Source of the DNA: Malaya genurostris
Lineage: Eukaryota; Arthropoda; Insecta; Diptera; Culicidae
Assembly: GCF_030247185.1 (NCBI RefSeq)
Contig: NC_080571.1
Span: forward strand, 66,812,172-66,876,171
Direction: 5' to 3'
DNA: 64,000 nt
The notes beneath the pieces are model-generated. The model saw only the letters and a program-made list of their open reading frames with translations. It ran no database searches and was not told the DNA's origin. Made by a program: the position numbers and the translations under genes. Below are positions 1 to 13,600 of the stretch, piece after piece (positions within the stretch are counted from its first letter, which is position 1; every line of letters begins with the position of its first letter).

Positions 1-1039
1 TTTCAGAGAGGTAACTACGGACACTTTTTTTTTGTTTCGCTTGAGGTCAACCTTGAGGTCGTTTGCCTGTTCGGGCTAGAAAAACTTTTTGATCCTATGT
101 TCGAGGTTGGAAATCGAGCTCAGGTGGGCTACGTGAAAGGCATCGAATTACCCAAGTAACAATATTTGTTACGCTAGCTTATTTGTGATTAGTTTGCAAC
201 AAGAAATTTTAGTGATGGTTACTAATATCTATCTAATTGCGTCGTTCAAAAAGCGTAGTTTCTACTAGTGACTAGCAACATAATGAAGATCGATTAAAAA
301 TAAGTTGTCGTTACATTGCAATGTCATGCTGAAATAATTTATCTTTCTATAACATAAAAATAATTTGTTTTCAAGTAAACTCTAGTTAATTTGTCACCAA
401 CGACATTGCTAACATTGAAATAAATCCAACATTGTTAACATTGCAGAAATTCGGTCACGAGGTGCCACCACGATTTGGGTGCCGCTTTCACTAAGCCACA
501 ATTTTGGGTGCAACATTTACTTCACGCTAGATTTTTGTTTTGCTGTTGGTTAAAATGACGAGTTTAATTTTGTTTATTCCGATCGAATTCTCGTGTGATT
601 TATTCGACATGGAAAAACGTTGCTTTTAACACGTAGGGAAATCGATGATAAGTGTTAAAATTGTTGTAGTTGGAATATTTCTTGAACAGGCAGGAGAATT
701 TTGTTATAGTTCCGGAACGTAGTGGAACGTTTTGAAAGACCGCGGCGAATAGTCGAGTAGGTGGCAGTAGTGTTTTCATCGTATAGCAAATTGGAAATTT
801 ACACAGGATTTTGAAAAATTTAGTTCGAGCCTGTATATCTGTTATCTGTGATACTACCTTCATCAATAAGTTCCCGGAATCACCACCGTGTGGCGCTCTC
901 TGTCACCCGGTTAGTTTTTATAGATGGCCCTCTGTCATTGATATTCTAACAAATTTTCAGCTTGATACCTGGACATTTGTAAAAGTTACGCTGTATTGAG
1001 TACATCTGCGATTGTGCGTGTCGTCGATTTAGTACAATT
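1..1039. other. No gene seen (last intron of the RNF38/44-like gene)
   Basis: AT-rich sequence with short shadow ORFs only. It lies between exon 8 and the missing last exon. No element with clear ends was recognised. Confidence 0.5.
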
Positions 1040-1480
1040 TTCAAAATGGAATTGAATTTGCAAAAACGAGTTTGTATTAAATTTTGCGTTAAAAACGGTT
1101 TCAATGATAATTGCAAATGTGAGAAAAGTGTTTCGAAATGATATTCTGAATAACAGTCGTTTATCAGTAGTACGAACGTTTCAGAAGTGGCTGTGAGTCT
1201 GTGAATGATGATGAGAGAAGCGGTAGGCCATTCGTAAGAAAAACCGACGTACCGACCAACAAAATCAAACAATGGATGCCAGAACGTCTGCAAGGAGTAT
1301 TATTTAGGCGTTATGAGTAGTTTGCATGAAGTAATTCGCCGAAAAAGACCAGTTTTGTGGGAAAACAACTCGTGGAACGTTATCCGTGAACATTTGGCTA
1401 AAAACGAAACGAATATCATTCAGCAACCATCGAAATCCCCTGATACAAATCAACTAACCGACTGTAAACCAGTTAAACAA
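1040..1480 (+). pseudogene. Mariner-type transposase relic
   Basis: At 1045-1120 the plus strand reads MELNLQKRVCIKFCVKNGF, similar to the start of mariner transposases. Further on come an ERSGRP-like piece (about 1221) and NNSW followed by LAKNETNIIQQPSKSPDT (about 1360-1445), matching the mariner block before the catalytic third aspartate. Stops and frameshifts separate these pieces and the middle is missing, so it is a dead, internally deleted copy. It sits in the last intron of the RNF38/44-like gene, antisense to it. Confidence 0.6.
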
Positions 1481-1535
1481 AGTGGGGGAAATCTCCGAAT
1501 AAATGTTAGAAAAACTAAAACAACAGAAAGCTTAC

Positions 1536-1648
1536 CCTAAGCCATTTGTCAACGCATTTGGAATGGAACTCGTGCGAGCAAGGCAAAACTCGAAGGATTT
1601 GTCGTGCCTCGAAGTCGCACATGCACACAACACACGATGTTTGATCCC
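1536..1648 (-). CDS. RNF38/44-like exon 8 (N-terminal three quarters of the RING)
   Basis: Starts after CTCGTTTCAG with phase 1 and ends AGG|GTAAGC in phase 0. It encodes CVVC, 14 residues, then CSHEFHSKC and KWLR. This is the C-x2-C-x14-C-x-H-x2-H-x2-C part of a RING-H2 finger. The remaining CPIC half was looked for down to position 1 on this strand and not found, so the last intron is longer than 1.5 kb. Confidence 0.92.
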
Positions 1649-4600
1649 CTGAAACGAGTCGAAATGTGGAGTAGTTCGGATGTCGGCAAACCCGATGCGA
1701 TATACTAACCTGTATGAGTGTCGGCATTGAATTTATAGCTTGGCAACTGATCAATTTCCGGTCGCGCCAAACCCCGGGGTTTCGCTTCACCCAGACGTTC
1801 TGCCAAACTGAGCAAGGCTTCGTAGTTTTCCGTTTCGTTCGAGTCTGGCGAATTTAGATCGGGTTGCCCGTACGTTGATAACGGGAACATGGCTCTGTAT
1901 CGGATCCGGAATAAAACAAGGGATGTTACACTGGTTACATACGCATATGATGATCGAGAATTGACTTACAGGAAGTTCAGCAGAATGCCAGAATAGGCGG
2001 ACGGCGTAGCGGACAGTGAAACCTGTGTTGGTTGTGGAGTCAACGTCTGATGTGGCAGACTGGGATGACGGTGTGCTGGATGGGCATGTGGATGGGACGG
2101 AGGTGGTGCTGGCCAATGGAACCGGGTGAAGTTCCGACGAGGTGCAGTGATCGCGCGTCGAGCCGTTCTATGAAGCAGCTCGAACTGGCTGGTGCGGCCC
2201 TGCAGAATATTCAACACGGTCGATATTTGGAAAATAATATGAAACATCTGAAACGCCCAGTTCATTGCTAACTTGTATACTTACTTCGGTAGAAATATAG
2301 ATTGGTTGCGGTGGAGATATTTGAGCCATTTGCGGCGAGGAATGGATATGGGCAGCGGCAATCGGAGAGACATGTAACGGCGAAGCACTGGTGTGATCAA
2401 GACCATCCAGTGTGAACCCGTCAGCTCGCTGTAAATGACGTTGTGGATACATTAGTTCTACAATACCTCAACCAAAAAAAGCGTTGACTGATTACCTGTT
2501 GCGCCAAATGTGGATGTTGGTAATGGGGCTGGTGTGGTTGAGGATGCGGATGTGGATGCGGGTGAGGATGTGGATGGGGATGTGGATGTGGAACAGCCAA
2601 TGCTGCGGGAGTAGAAGCGAATGCACCAAAATGTCCCCCGATGTTACATGTTTGAGCAAATGGTTGCGAATAAACTCCGTGAACCTGTTGGAAACAATGG
2701 CGATATCGTTAGTACTGACCTTAAGGTGTAGCATTTCAAATTCGGTTTTACCTGGCAAGGCGGAATATGCGGTGCAGCCGGGTGACCTGAGCAGATCGAG
2801 ATATGTGGGCCAGCTGAATACGTCCACACTTGTTCATGGTGACCCAGTGGAAGGCTTACAGGAACTTGGTTAATGTCGACCATCAGAGAAGGATGCTGGT
2901 GCTGTGGTTGAGGTGGCGATGGTTGCTGGAATACCTGGGGCATCGGTTCCCAAGGCCGTGGTTGGTCGCGGAATCTTGGTCTACGTAACGGTGGACTACC
3001 TTGCTGCAATTGAGCTGGACCAGGCTGATGTTGAGGCAGATGCAGGTGGCTGTGAGAATTCTGATGGTGCTGATTGGGATGCAGAGCTGGATGCTGCTGC
3101 TGTTGTTGTTGTTGTTGTTGCATCGATGGATGGTTATGGTGATTGTTATGATGAATATTGTTATTATTCCGAGGTGATCTTCGATGTTCCCAAATTGCTG
3201 GCGGCGACTGACTAGGCATCCTTTGCACACGACGTCTCTTGCGAGATGGACTATCCGATTTCATGCCATTATTTCCGTCCGAACCATACGGCGGACTTGG
3301 TGTTTGATGGTTGTTTGAGTGCGAACTACTTCCCTGGTGATACGGGGGACTAATGCGCTCCCGATTGTTATCACGCCCATTTCGCATCGCATCCATAGAC
3401 AGTACCGATCTGGTATCGAGATGCAAATCAGACCCCCGGGATGAATTCGACGGTCCTTCAAAGTGATTCTGTAAAACAAAATTGGTAACATCAACATCAG
3501 CCTCATTCCGAATGCCCTTTGCGATGATAAACAAACGTACCGAATGTCGATCAACGGTTGAAGCACTCATCGTATGCCGGTTTCTGTCCAGCATACTCAT
3601 GTTATTTCGACGGTCATTATGACTTGGTCCGGCTCTAAGAATTTGTTGAGATCTATTATTAACACTACCATCATCAGTAGCAGCGTAAGGCATTAAGATT
3701 GGACGATTGGTGATTGGAGTGGAATGTAATTGCATTGGTGGGGATTTTGGTGAATATGTGAAGGATTCTTTAGGACTACTCCCGTTATTATCACTGCATA
3801 GTGGTAGTTGTGGTAGTGGTAGTAGCAGTAGAAGAAATAAGTAGTAGTACGTGTGTATTTTGAACATTTTGCAATTTATTTACCACAAAGGACAAAAAGC
3901 ATGCGGAAGAAAAATCAAAAAACAATCATATATTAATTAGAAAATAAATTACAGTTACGATAAGCTTATTTATAATTTTCACTGCCTACAAAACTGTTAT
4001 ATGAAGAGATTGAAAATGTCCGTTCAACTCGAAACGCTATTTGTGATATAAAGTATGAACACGATGGCATTCCGTTTGCCAGAATGAAACCATTCACCTT
4101 GAGGCGGGAAGTTTCTGAACAAAGCATAAATGTTAGTGAAAATGTGCAAACATTCTTAACCTAAACAAACGCTATACAACACTACTTTGCTTAAATGAAC
4201 AAAATTTATATCACAAATCGCGATCAACCACTTAAATACTATTGGAAATTTACACCGTTAGATTCACCATGAAAAGACATTTGAATTTTGAACTACGTTT
4301 TACAATGTCGCTTTACCGATCAAATGTTTCATTCCATGATGAAAAAAGAGCTTACTGTATGATACGGGTTTTCAATTATGAACACACAATGTGCACTATG
4401 ATATGAGCTCGGTAACATTGTTCTGGTGGATTATGCTAGTAATCTAATGAAAGCTCAACATGAATGCACTGCCAGTACCTTAGAACCCAGATTGCGAGAA
4501 AAATAAACAAGCCGCTAAGTCACTCATGAGCTAAATTAATAGTGAGAACGTTTAAAGACATCTCATGCCTTGCATTAATGACGTAAATTGCTAAAATTTC

Positions 4601-7600
4601 GAAGTGTTACATCTGGTTGCTCCCTATTCGGAAACTGATCTTACACCAATCAATGATGTTGTATACATAAATTTTAATAGTGTTTAGTGTTAGCTTTAAT
4701 CAGAGAAATAAAAAAAACAAATTTTTTTTTGACAAAATATAAAACGTTTTAGCTGTACTTGATATAAACACTAAACATTTTCTTCATTGTGATCTCATAA
4801 AAGAATATTTAAAGGCTGACTAAAAGTATATTGGTACGCCATTCGCGCGCCACTATCTTGATTCCAGTATCGAGAATCAACCATTTTTGACAGTAGTTTG
4901 TTTACACTTCTTGTTGGCAACACTGCAAGTAGGGCGAGTTTTACGCAAACATTACTGGGAGCCGAAACTGTTTCGTTGTCATGCGAACATGTGGAAACAG
5001 AAAATATACAAATCCCAGGAGGCGAAAAGAAATAAAAAAATTATACAGTTCTTATGGCGTTTTCGTTTTTAATTTGCACTACACCGGTGCAGTGCTACAC
5101 TGAGGCATGAAAAAACGAACAAAAATGACGAAAACATAAACAGTTACCATTGACTACAATAAACGATTCCATTGCACAGAGCTACACCAAACTTTTGATG
5201 AGTGCTACACCAGTGGTATCGGTGCAGGAAAAGTGTAGCACTGGTGTAGTGCAGTTGGCAAAAACGAACGGTTTCAGTGCAGCTTTCGCTACACCGGCGT
5301 AGTGCAATTTAAAAACGAAAACGACATTAGTCATATTTTCCTAGAGTATTGTCACTTTTGAATTTTATTGCTGAATCTCGGTAAAAAAATGCCGAGATTT
5401 GCACAGCTGAGTGCTCGGTAATCGTCTCGGCAATATGCATAATTACTGAGAATCTCGGTAATTCTAAATTTATTAACTGTCAATTATTGCCTAATTAGTT
5501 CGGCAAAAGCGATCAGGATTGAATCATGAATTGCCGAGACATCAGTAACCGAACGTGGAATGGATTTTTCTTTATTATGGTATGTAAAACAAGTCACAAA
5601 AGCAAAAGTTGAAGAAAGATGGTGTTTTATCATGTTCATTTGAATCCAGCATACAAAAGAGAAAACATCACGCCTAAAGTAAATTTTTGCTAGTGCTCCT
5701 CAACGCACCAACCTGGAAATAAGTAGATATTATATTTGCGAAGCAGATAGTTTTCTTATTTCACTTATCTTGTCACGAAATATAAAAAATCTGTTTTCCT
5801 TCTTCCAATGTTTTCCAGCTCCACGAGCAATGTCGCCATGGTGCTTTGCAAAATCGAAAAGAGACACTAGATGAGAAGTGTCTCACCGAGTTTCAGTAAA
5901 AACTATCTCACTGTTCGAAATCTCGGCAAACGGATTTGCTGATTTCGGTATATTTGTTGTTTACTGACTTTAACAAATTTCGGAAAAGAGCATGTGAATT
6001 ACTGAACAATCAGCAAAATGTTGTGTTACCGATCTACTTCGGCATTTCAAAATGCCAAGCCTGAGAATCGGTTTTAAGTGTGTAGGTATGCCTTTTGCAT
6101 CATAGAGCTAACGCATTGTGCCTTAATAAATATATTTTATGAAAAAAAAAGTGTGTAGGTACGGAAATATAGTTGCATTTGTCATTACACTTCTAACAGC
6201 TGGTACAGGTTTGATCAAAGTAGCCTATCGCGTTCAGAAACAACATCAAACGGAATATAGTGCGCATACACCAGTAAAATCCGGAGTAGTTCGATTCCAA
6301 GCTGGGTAAAGTGCTGAAGTGCTAAAGGACTCAAAACTTATAAGGAAATCCTGAGTGTGGTAAGGAATCAGTGGACCTCGGAACAAACTGGAATCAGAGA
6401 CAGTCAGCTGTGCAGTAAGGTGTTTCGATCCGAGATGTGGTTAGAAGATACAACGGCAGCTTTCGAACGGTGCGGAATATCCTTGTCAAGGTAGAATACA
6501 AGTCTTACGAAACCAGTAAGCTTCCGAAGCAGAATTGCATGGTCGAAGTGTTTTTTTTAAGTACAAGGGCTGCACTTAGATCGATGAAGTCAAACTCGAT
6601 TCTGAGCAGCTTCTTGGTCAAAAGTTTTACATCGCGACTGGTCGTGGGAATGTACCGAATTGAAGTTCGTATCTCCCGACAAGTTCGCGGAAAAAGCCAC
6701 GATTTGGCTGTTGTAGTCTGAAAACGGAACCGTTCGTCACATTCTTGACGATGACATTCCAAGTTTAGATCGAAGAATACCTGAAAAAACGTGTATTGTC
6801 GTTCATCCGCGAGCATAGGGACGAATTACCGGTCTTTTTGACTTATATTGTTACCCTCACACTGCCAGTCATATACGAAATATCAAGACAGTTCGCTTAG
6901 ATTTGAAAATCGACAATTCGTAACTACTCTACTCGTATAGTTACTTTAGGTATAATTTTGATTCAGCTGTCATTTGCCTGTCTGTGCATAAAGTAAACAA
7001 CATTCGCGAGAATCAATTGGTAATAACTTCGATTGAAAATTTGGCACATGCCACTGTAAATCGTTTGACTTTCCACTCTTGATGTCATAGCATTGCAAGA
7101 ATTTTTTTCAATAGGACAGAAGGTGATGAAAAGCCGACATCGAGCGGCTACCTTCTATCAGAACTGTGAATCATCCGACAGTCTAGGAACAGGCTTCGTA
7201 GTGACGGAAATAATGCATTAGCGCGTGATTGGATGGCATCCAATTGGCAATGGAATGTATGTAATAAACTGAACGAACGGCTTTTTCAAACTGATAACGT
7301 TTATATTAAGAAACTTAGCTTTGAGATGATGATGGAAACATACATCGGACTTAAAGTAGATAATAGGTAAATCGAATTGGCTATAAATGTGACAAGACAA
7401 ATAACAAATAACGTATAAAACAAGAATTGCAACAGTTGCTTGGAGAGGCGCCTATCATTAAGGTGAAATGTAGCGGAATGCGAAAATCGCGTTTTTGATC
7501 AATTATTCAAAAACTAGACCGATTTTCAAAAAACCAAAAACACTTAAGTTTTCGAAATCAAATTTATCATAACTAAGTATTCTTAGAATTTTGAAATTTT

Positions 7601-10600
7601 GCTTTGCCGAGCCGTATTTGGTTTTTGAAATGTATGAACGGTTACTGTTCCGTTCCACGGGGATGATTTTAGAACTGAAAAGTAGTGTTTGTAGCAGAAT
7701 TTCACAAAGAATCTGTTAATGCAACTCAAAATTATAAAATATTAGCTAGAACAACCGAAATTTGAAAAAGTTTACATAAACTTTTCTGCATTTTTTTTAT
7801 TGCTTGCGCGCTGCTGTTTCGCATTGAGGTGGTGTGAGAAATGCACGGTGGGCACGGTGGCATTATATCGTGAGCAAAAGTTACATATAAAATAATGAGG
7901 CGAATTTATGCAGCATTGGGTTTTTTGTTGAGATAAAAACTAGTTGAATTCAATAAAATGGGTATTGTAAGATATCGTTTATTTTATAAGTAACTGTCAT
8001 TTATAATGCTAATAATGTGCAATTCTGTTGAATTCAATGCATTGCAAGGTCTTGGTATTACATTTATTGTTGAATATGACCATTTGTTCCAACAGACTTC
8101 GCAGACAAGGAGTGGTGGAACAGTAATGGGAGAATACTGAATCTACACCAGGAAAATGTCTGGGTGTGGAAGTCTTAGAATTACATTCCTTTTGAGAAAT
8201 TTGGCCTTTCTGATTTAACAGAATTCGCAGCCGACTCATAGCATAGCTTCGATTACATGGCTAGTGCTACGATCCTATTGACACAACATAAATAATACTT
8301 TCTACTTATTCGAAGATGATAATGAAAGTCAATTAGAATGAATATATTGGCATTGAATGTATTCGATAAGTAAATTCGACCGCGCTCTATCATGCATGTC
8401 AAGTAAATACTTTTACGTAAATTCTATCTCATCGGCGGGAAGGGCCTGGTGAACGACTGGCAAAGATATCAAAAATACTTGAATGTTCTCTTGTCTTCAA
8501 TCGTTCTTTTGAAGGTGAATCCATGCTTGCTACTAAACTCAGGCATATACATGGTTAGCAAGTTGGTCAATACATATACATATAGCCTCATGTTAGTAAT
8601 TCATAATTACTCATTATTTATAGCTCTAGTGTAAGAGTAATCACTAACAATAACGATTGAATTAGCATATATTCAAAGTGTGAAAGATTCGAAAATCCAT
8701 TACGTCCAGTCTTTTTTACAAGTCAATATAACGAGAGGTAAACCCACTGCGCTCAATCATTGAAAAAAGTTCTTGTTTCTATGTGTCCGTTTTTCTTGGT
8801 ATGCTTTGTACGACGGTTCTTTCAACTGAAGCGGGTAAAATTTTGCGCGCATTTTATGACGCTACATTTCACCTTAAGCCACAGATAATTCTGAATTATT
8901 TCAGACTTCGAAGTTAGGGTTCCCCATTCCAGAGCGGAACTTCTGTTTCAACTTCGTGACCAATTCATGATTATAAAGGCCATTGCTAGCTTAAATACGG
9001 TTCTAAAAGCTCAAAACAATATTGAAGTTAAGCAGGAGCGCAACCAGTGTGGAAAAATATCCTAGCAGGACGAATCGCGATTGGTTGAAAACAGTTTACT
9101 CCAATGAATCAACTATTTGAGTGTAGGTTTAAATTACGCGTCCCAGGTAGGGAAACAGTACCGGATTTCGTTCAGCGCACTGACGAATGTTCAGATAAAG
9201 TATATGTTTAGAGATGCTCCTCAGAGCGAAGGTTCGGTTGTTTGTTTCATACAGAATTTGAATGCAGCAGAAATGCTTGAAATTTACAAGTAAGCCGAAA
9301 ATGTCTTTGAATCTAATAGCGTCTCGGAAGTTGCAAGAAAACGTTGCATTTCTACATCATAAGTGAGTTTAATGTGAAGGTTATGATCATATGATGCTTG
9401 ATCAAAATGACGCTGCTCCTAACCGTGCACTTTACTGTTTTTAAAGCAGTCTTGAATCAATGAAACATTTGTAACAAAAACAATGTCTGTTGAAATATAT
9501 CCTATATTTCTGTAGCTCCAGGTTAGATTTAAACGAAAAGTTTATTTAAAGTTTATCCAGATCCGGCTTCCGGCAATACAGGATGGAGTGTGTATGAAAA
9601 TTGCCATTTAGAACGATAATACAAAACGGAAAAATTCATCTAACTTTTGCGTTTTGTTTCAGTTTATAGATCATGCTAAGTGGATTAAAACAAGTTTTAG
9701 TTTTAATACTACCTTTTAGTTTTTTTTCAGTGTATATTTTATCCAATTGAGTTCAAATTTATATTCTTTGGACACTACTTTTGGCAAATTTCAGTTTTCG
9801 AGTTACAACTATTCGATACTTTCTCCTTTTTTAAAAACCACGCTCGAGTCGAATTGGTCTATTGTTTAATGTTGTGTGACCAGAGCTAATAAAAGTCATT
9901 CTCATTGACTCAAATAGACGAAAATGACGAGAAATTACTGTCACTTTCAGTTTCGCTTGCAAACTATGAAATCCATGTCCAGTCAATGGCATAAGCGGGA
10001 GAGTAGTTTCAAAATTATGTGTTTTCTTTCATTTGCCCTTTCAGTCATTTGCAGTTTTCAGTGAAAATCCCATAGTATGCAGTGTCGATATTCAACCGAA
10101 GCTGTGAGAATCGAAAATGACAGAAAAAGGTTTCACAATAACTTTTTCCTGTTGGTGATCGAATTTGTAGTAGTTTTGGATTCCAAAGAGGTTGTGGGAT
10201 GTAATTACTTCGATTTGTCATATTTGAGTCACTATTTATAGCCAAGCGTCACAGATTTTCAATACAGCGATGAAAGAATGAGAATTGAAATTCTGGTAAT
10301 GCTCCCTGAAGACGTTTTTTTTTTTTTTTTTTTTCAAATAAAATTTTTATTAGGCTCATTTGCTTTAGCTTAACGTGGCCGATTGTCTTGTTGTTAGGGA
10401 GAGAGAAAGGGATGCCGTATTAGGGTGGGACCTACACAGTATTGAATTGAAATTTGAATACATCATTGGTTTGTGGCATACATCTTTTAGACACATTTTG
10501 CGTTCGATGAATCTTCATGTTTTTCAGCTTGTAGCAATGAAGAGATTATTCTGGATTGGGATGCTTCGTTGGTGTGTTCTGACGTTGATGTGACGTTTTT

Positions 10601-13600
10601 GGGTAGCTTCCAGCAACTCAGTCAGTTCAAGGCAGGTGCATGCTCCGAAGCATCGTTTACACAGGCCATACTTCCAGCAACGTAAAGAAGAGTGCGGTAG
10701 AGCTGTAGACGAGAAAGAGATAGGGAGAGCACTAAATTTGAGCATTGATAGTTTTCAAGAAGTTATAGATGAGAGTCATATAAGGAAGATTTCGAGTTGC
10801 CAAGACGTCGCGGACTGGTATGAAGGGTGGTATACCTCGGGCCCGAAGGGAACCTATGAGTTGGGACCTGGCATCACAATACTCGACACATGTCCAAACA
10901 ACATGTTCGATGTCATGATAACCCTCACCGCAAACGCAGACACCACTCTCAGCGAGCCCCACACGACGGAGATGCGCGCTGAACATATAATGATTAGACA
11001 TGAGCCTTGACATTACACGAATAAAGTCTCGGCTCACGTCTAACCCCCGGAACCAAGCTTTCGTCGATACCTGTGGGATTATTGAGTGTAACCATCGTCC
11101 CAGAGTTCCACTATTCCATGTATTCTGCCAGCTAGCTAGAGTTTTCTGACGACAGCAACTGAAAAATTCATTGAAGCAGATTGGTCTTTCATAGATATCA
11201 CCTTCTAGTGCGCCCACCTTGGCTAACGAGTCCGCCCTCTCATTGCCCCGTATGGAACAATGTGAGGGGACCCAAACCAAGGTAATCTGGTATGATTTTG
11301 CAGATAAAGCACTCAATTGTTCCCGTATTTTCCCCAGGAAATACGGTGAGTGCTTTCCAGGCTTCACTGAACGGAGAGCCTCAATGGAACTGAGACTGTC
11401 CGATACAATGAAGTAGTGATCTGTGGGCAGAGTGTCAATGATCTCAAGGGTATACTGAATTGCAGCTAGTTCTGCGACGTAAACTGAAGCTGGATCACTG
11501 AGTTTATAGGAAGCGGTGAAATTTACATTGAATATACCGAAGCCAGTGGACCCGTCTAGATATGATCCGTCAGTGTAAAACATTTTATTACAGTCGACTT
11601 CTTTAAATTTATTATTAAAAATTTTTGGGATCTCTTGAGGGCGTACAGGATCCGGGATTCCACAAATTTCTTCTTTCATGGATGTGTCGAAAAGCACAGT
11701 AGAATTAGAAGTATCCACAAAATGAACACGATTGGGAACAAACGAAGAAGGATTTATATTCTGAGCCATGTAGTCAAAATACAAGGACATAAAACGGGTT
11801 TGTGAATTAAGCTCGACGAGCTTTTCAAAGTTTTCTATCACCATCGGATTCAAAATGTCGCATCGGATTAGCAGTCGATATGAGAGATCCCAGAACCTGT
11901 TTTTCAACGGTAAGACGCCCGCCAGCACTTCAAGACTCATCGTATGGGTTGATTGCATGCAACCCAAGGCAATACGTAAACAACGATACTGAATTCTTTC
12001 CAGTTTAATGAAATGAATATTCGTAGCGGAGCGGAAACAGAAACATCCATATTCCATTACTGACAATATCGTCGTTTTGTACAACCTGATCAGGTCTCCT
12101 GGGTGAGAGCCCCACCAAGTTCCGGTTATTGTACGAAGGAAATTGATTCTCTGTAGGCATTTTCGTTTCAAATACCTAATGTGACATCCCCAGGTACCTT
12201 TGGAATCGAACCAGACCCCGAGATATTTAAATGTGAAAACCTGAGCTATGGTTTCACCCCCTAGTTGAAGCTGTAGTTGCGCAGGTTCTCGCTTCCTTGA
12301 GAATACAACCAGCTCAGTTTTCTCCGTAGAGAACTCGATACCCATTTGAAAAGCCCATGTCGACAAGTTGTCGAGGGTATCTTGCAATGGTCCTTGGAGA
12401 TCGGCAGCTTTGGGTCCTATAATAGACACAACACTGTCGTCGGCAAGTTGTCTTAGCGTGCAAGATGTGTTGATACATTCATCAATGTTATTTACGTAAA
12501 AGTTGTATAAAAGGGGGCTTAAGCATGAGCCCTGAGGAAGACCCATGTAACTGAATCGCTTTGTCGTCAAATCACCATGCTCAAAATGCATGTGTTTCTC
12601 GGACAATAGATTATATAAAAAGTTGTTCAAAACTGGTGAAAGACCATGCTGATGCAACTTCTCAGATAGAACGTTAATGGAAACTGAATCGAATGCCCCC
12701 TTGACGTCGAGGAAAACTGATGCCATTTGTTCTTTACGAGCAAATGCCATTTGAATTTCTGTTGAGAGCAACGCTAGACAATCGTTCGTTCCTTTGCCCC
12801 TGCGGAACCCAAATTGTGTACCTGAAAGCAATCCATTTGTTTCGACCCAATTGTCTAGACGGAAGAGAATCATTTTCTCCAACAATTTCCGAATACAGGA
12901 AAGCATAGCAATCGGCCGATACGAATTGTGATCGGAGGCTGGTTTTCCAGGTTTTTGAATAGTAATAACTCTCACTTCTCTCCATTCGTGTGGGACAACA
13001 TTACCCTCGAGGAACTTGTTGAATAAATTCAACAAGCGCCTTTTGGCAGAGTCGGGCAGATTTTTCAACAAGTTGAATTTAATTCTGTCTAACCCCGGGG
13101 CTCTATTGTTACACGACAAGAGCGCAAGTGAGAACTCTACCATCGAAAACGGTGTTTCGTTTGTATTCAATGTCGCGACGCGGGATATCTTCTGTTCCGG
13201 AACAGAATCAGGACATACTTTCTTAGCGAAATCAAATATCCAGCGGTTAGAATATTCCTCGCTTTCGTTCGCGTGATTTCGATTGCGCATGCGACGGGCC
13301 GTATTCCAAAGAGTGCTCATTGCTGTTTCTCTCGTTAATCCGTCAACAAACCTTCGCCAGTAACCGCGTTTCTTAGCTTTAATCAGACTTTTCATTTGAA
13401 ATTCTAACGCCGCGTATTTCCGATAATTATCTGGAGTTCCGTTCCTTCTAAACGAGATGAAGGCTGAAGCTTTTTTCGTTTTCAGCTCTGAGCACTCTTT
13501 GTCCCACCATGGGTTGGGAGAACGCATACTAGTTTGCGCGCTAGGTACTCGTTTCGTCTGAGCTTGAATTGCGGTGTCAAGAATCAAGCCAGCCAAAAAT

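Larger units (their letters stand above)
7462..8873. mobile_element. TTAA-flanked inverted-repeat element (piggyBac-type MITE), 1412 bp
   Basis: The left end GGTGAAATGTAGCG and its exact inverse at the right end form 14-bp perfect terminal inverted repeats. Both sides carry TTAA (7458-7461 and 8874-8877), the target duplication of the piggyBac superfamily. No transposase ORF is present, so it is non-autonomous. Two SINE-like segments (8155-8276 inverted, 8427-8545) lie inside it. Confidence 0.8.

Noticed and set aside
2644..3867. A 407-codon single ORF with an apparent Leu-rich signal peptide
   Set aside because: The Leu-rich start is the translated pyrimidine tract of the exon 2 acceptor, the ORF reads through two introns, and its end is intronic. 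The spliced RNF38/44-like model explains the frame and the conserved C-terminus.
9010..9470. Possible Tc1-like transposase relic
   Set aside because: A short DQNDAAPNRA-like reading resembles a catalytic block, but nothing around it supports a transposase.
10636..11010. Plus-strand ORF of 124 codons
   Set aside because: Shadow of LINE ORF2 and its 3' UTR on the opposite strand.
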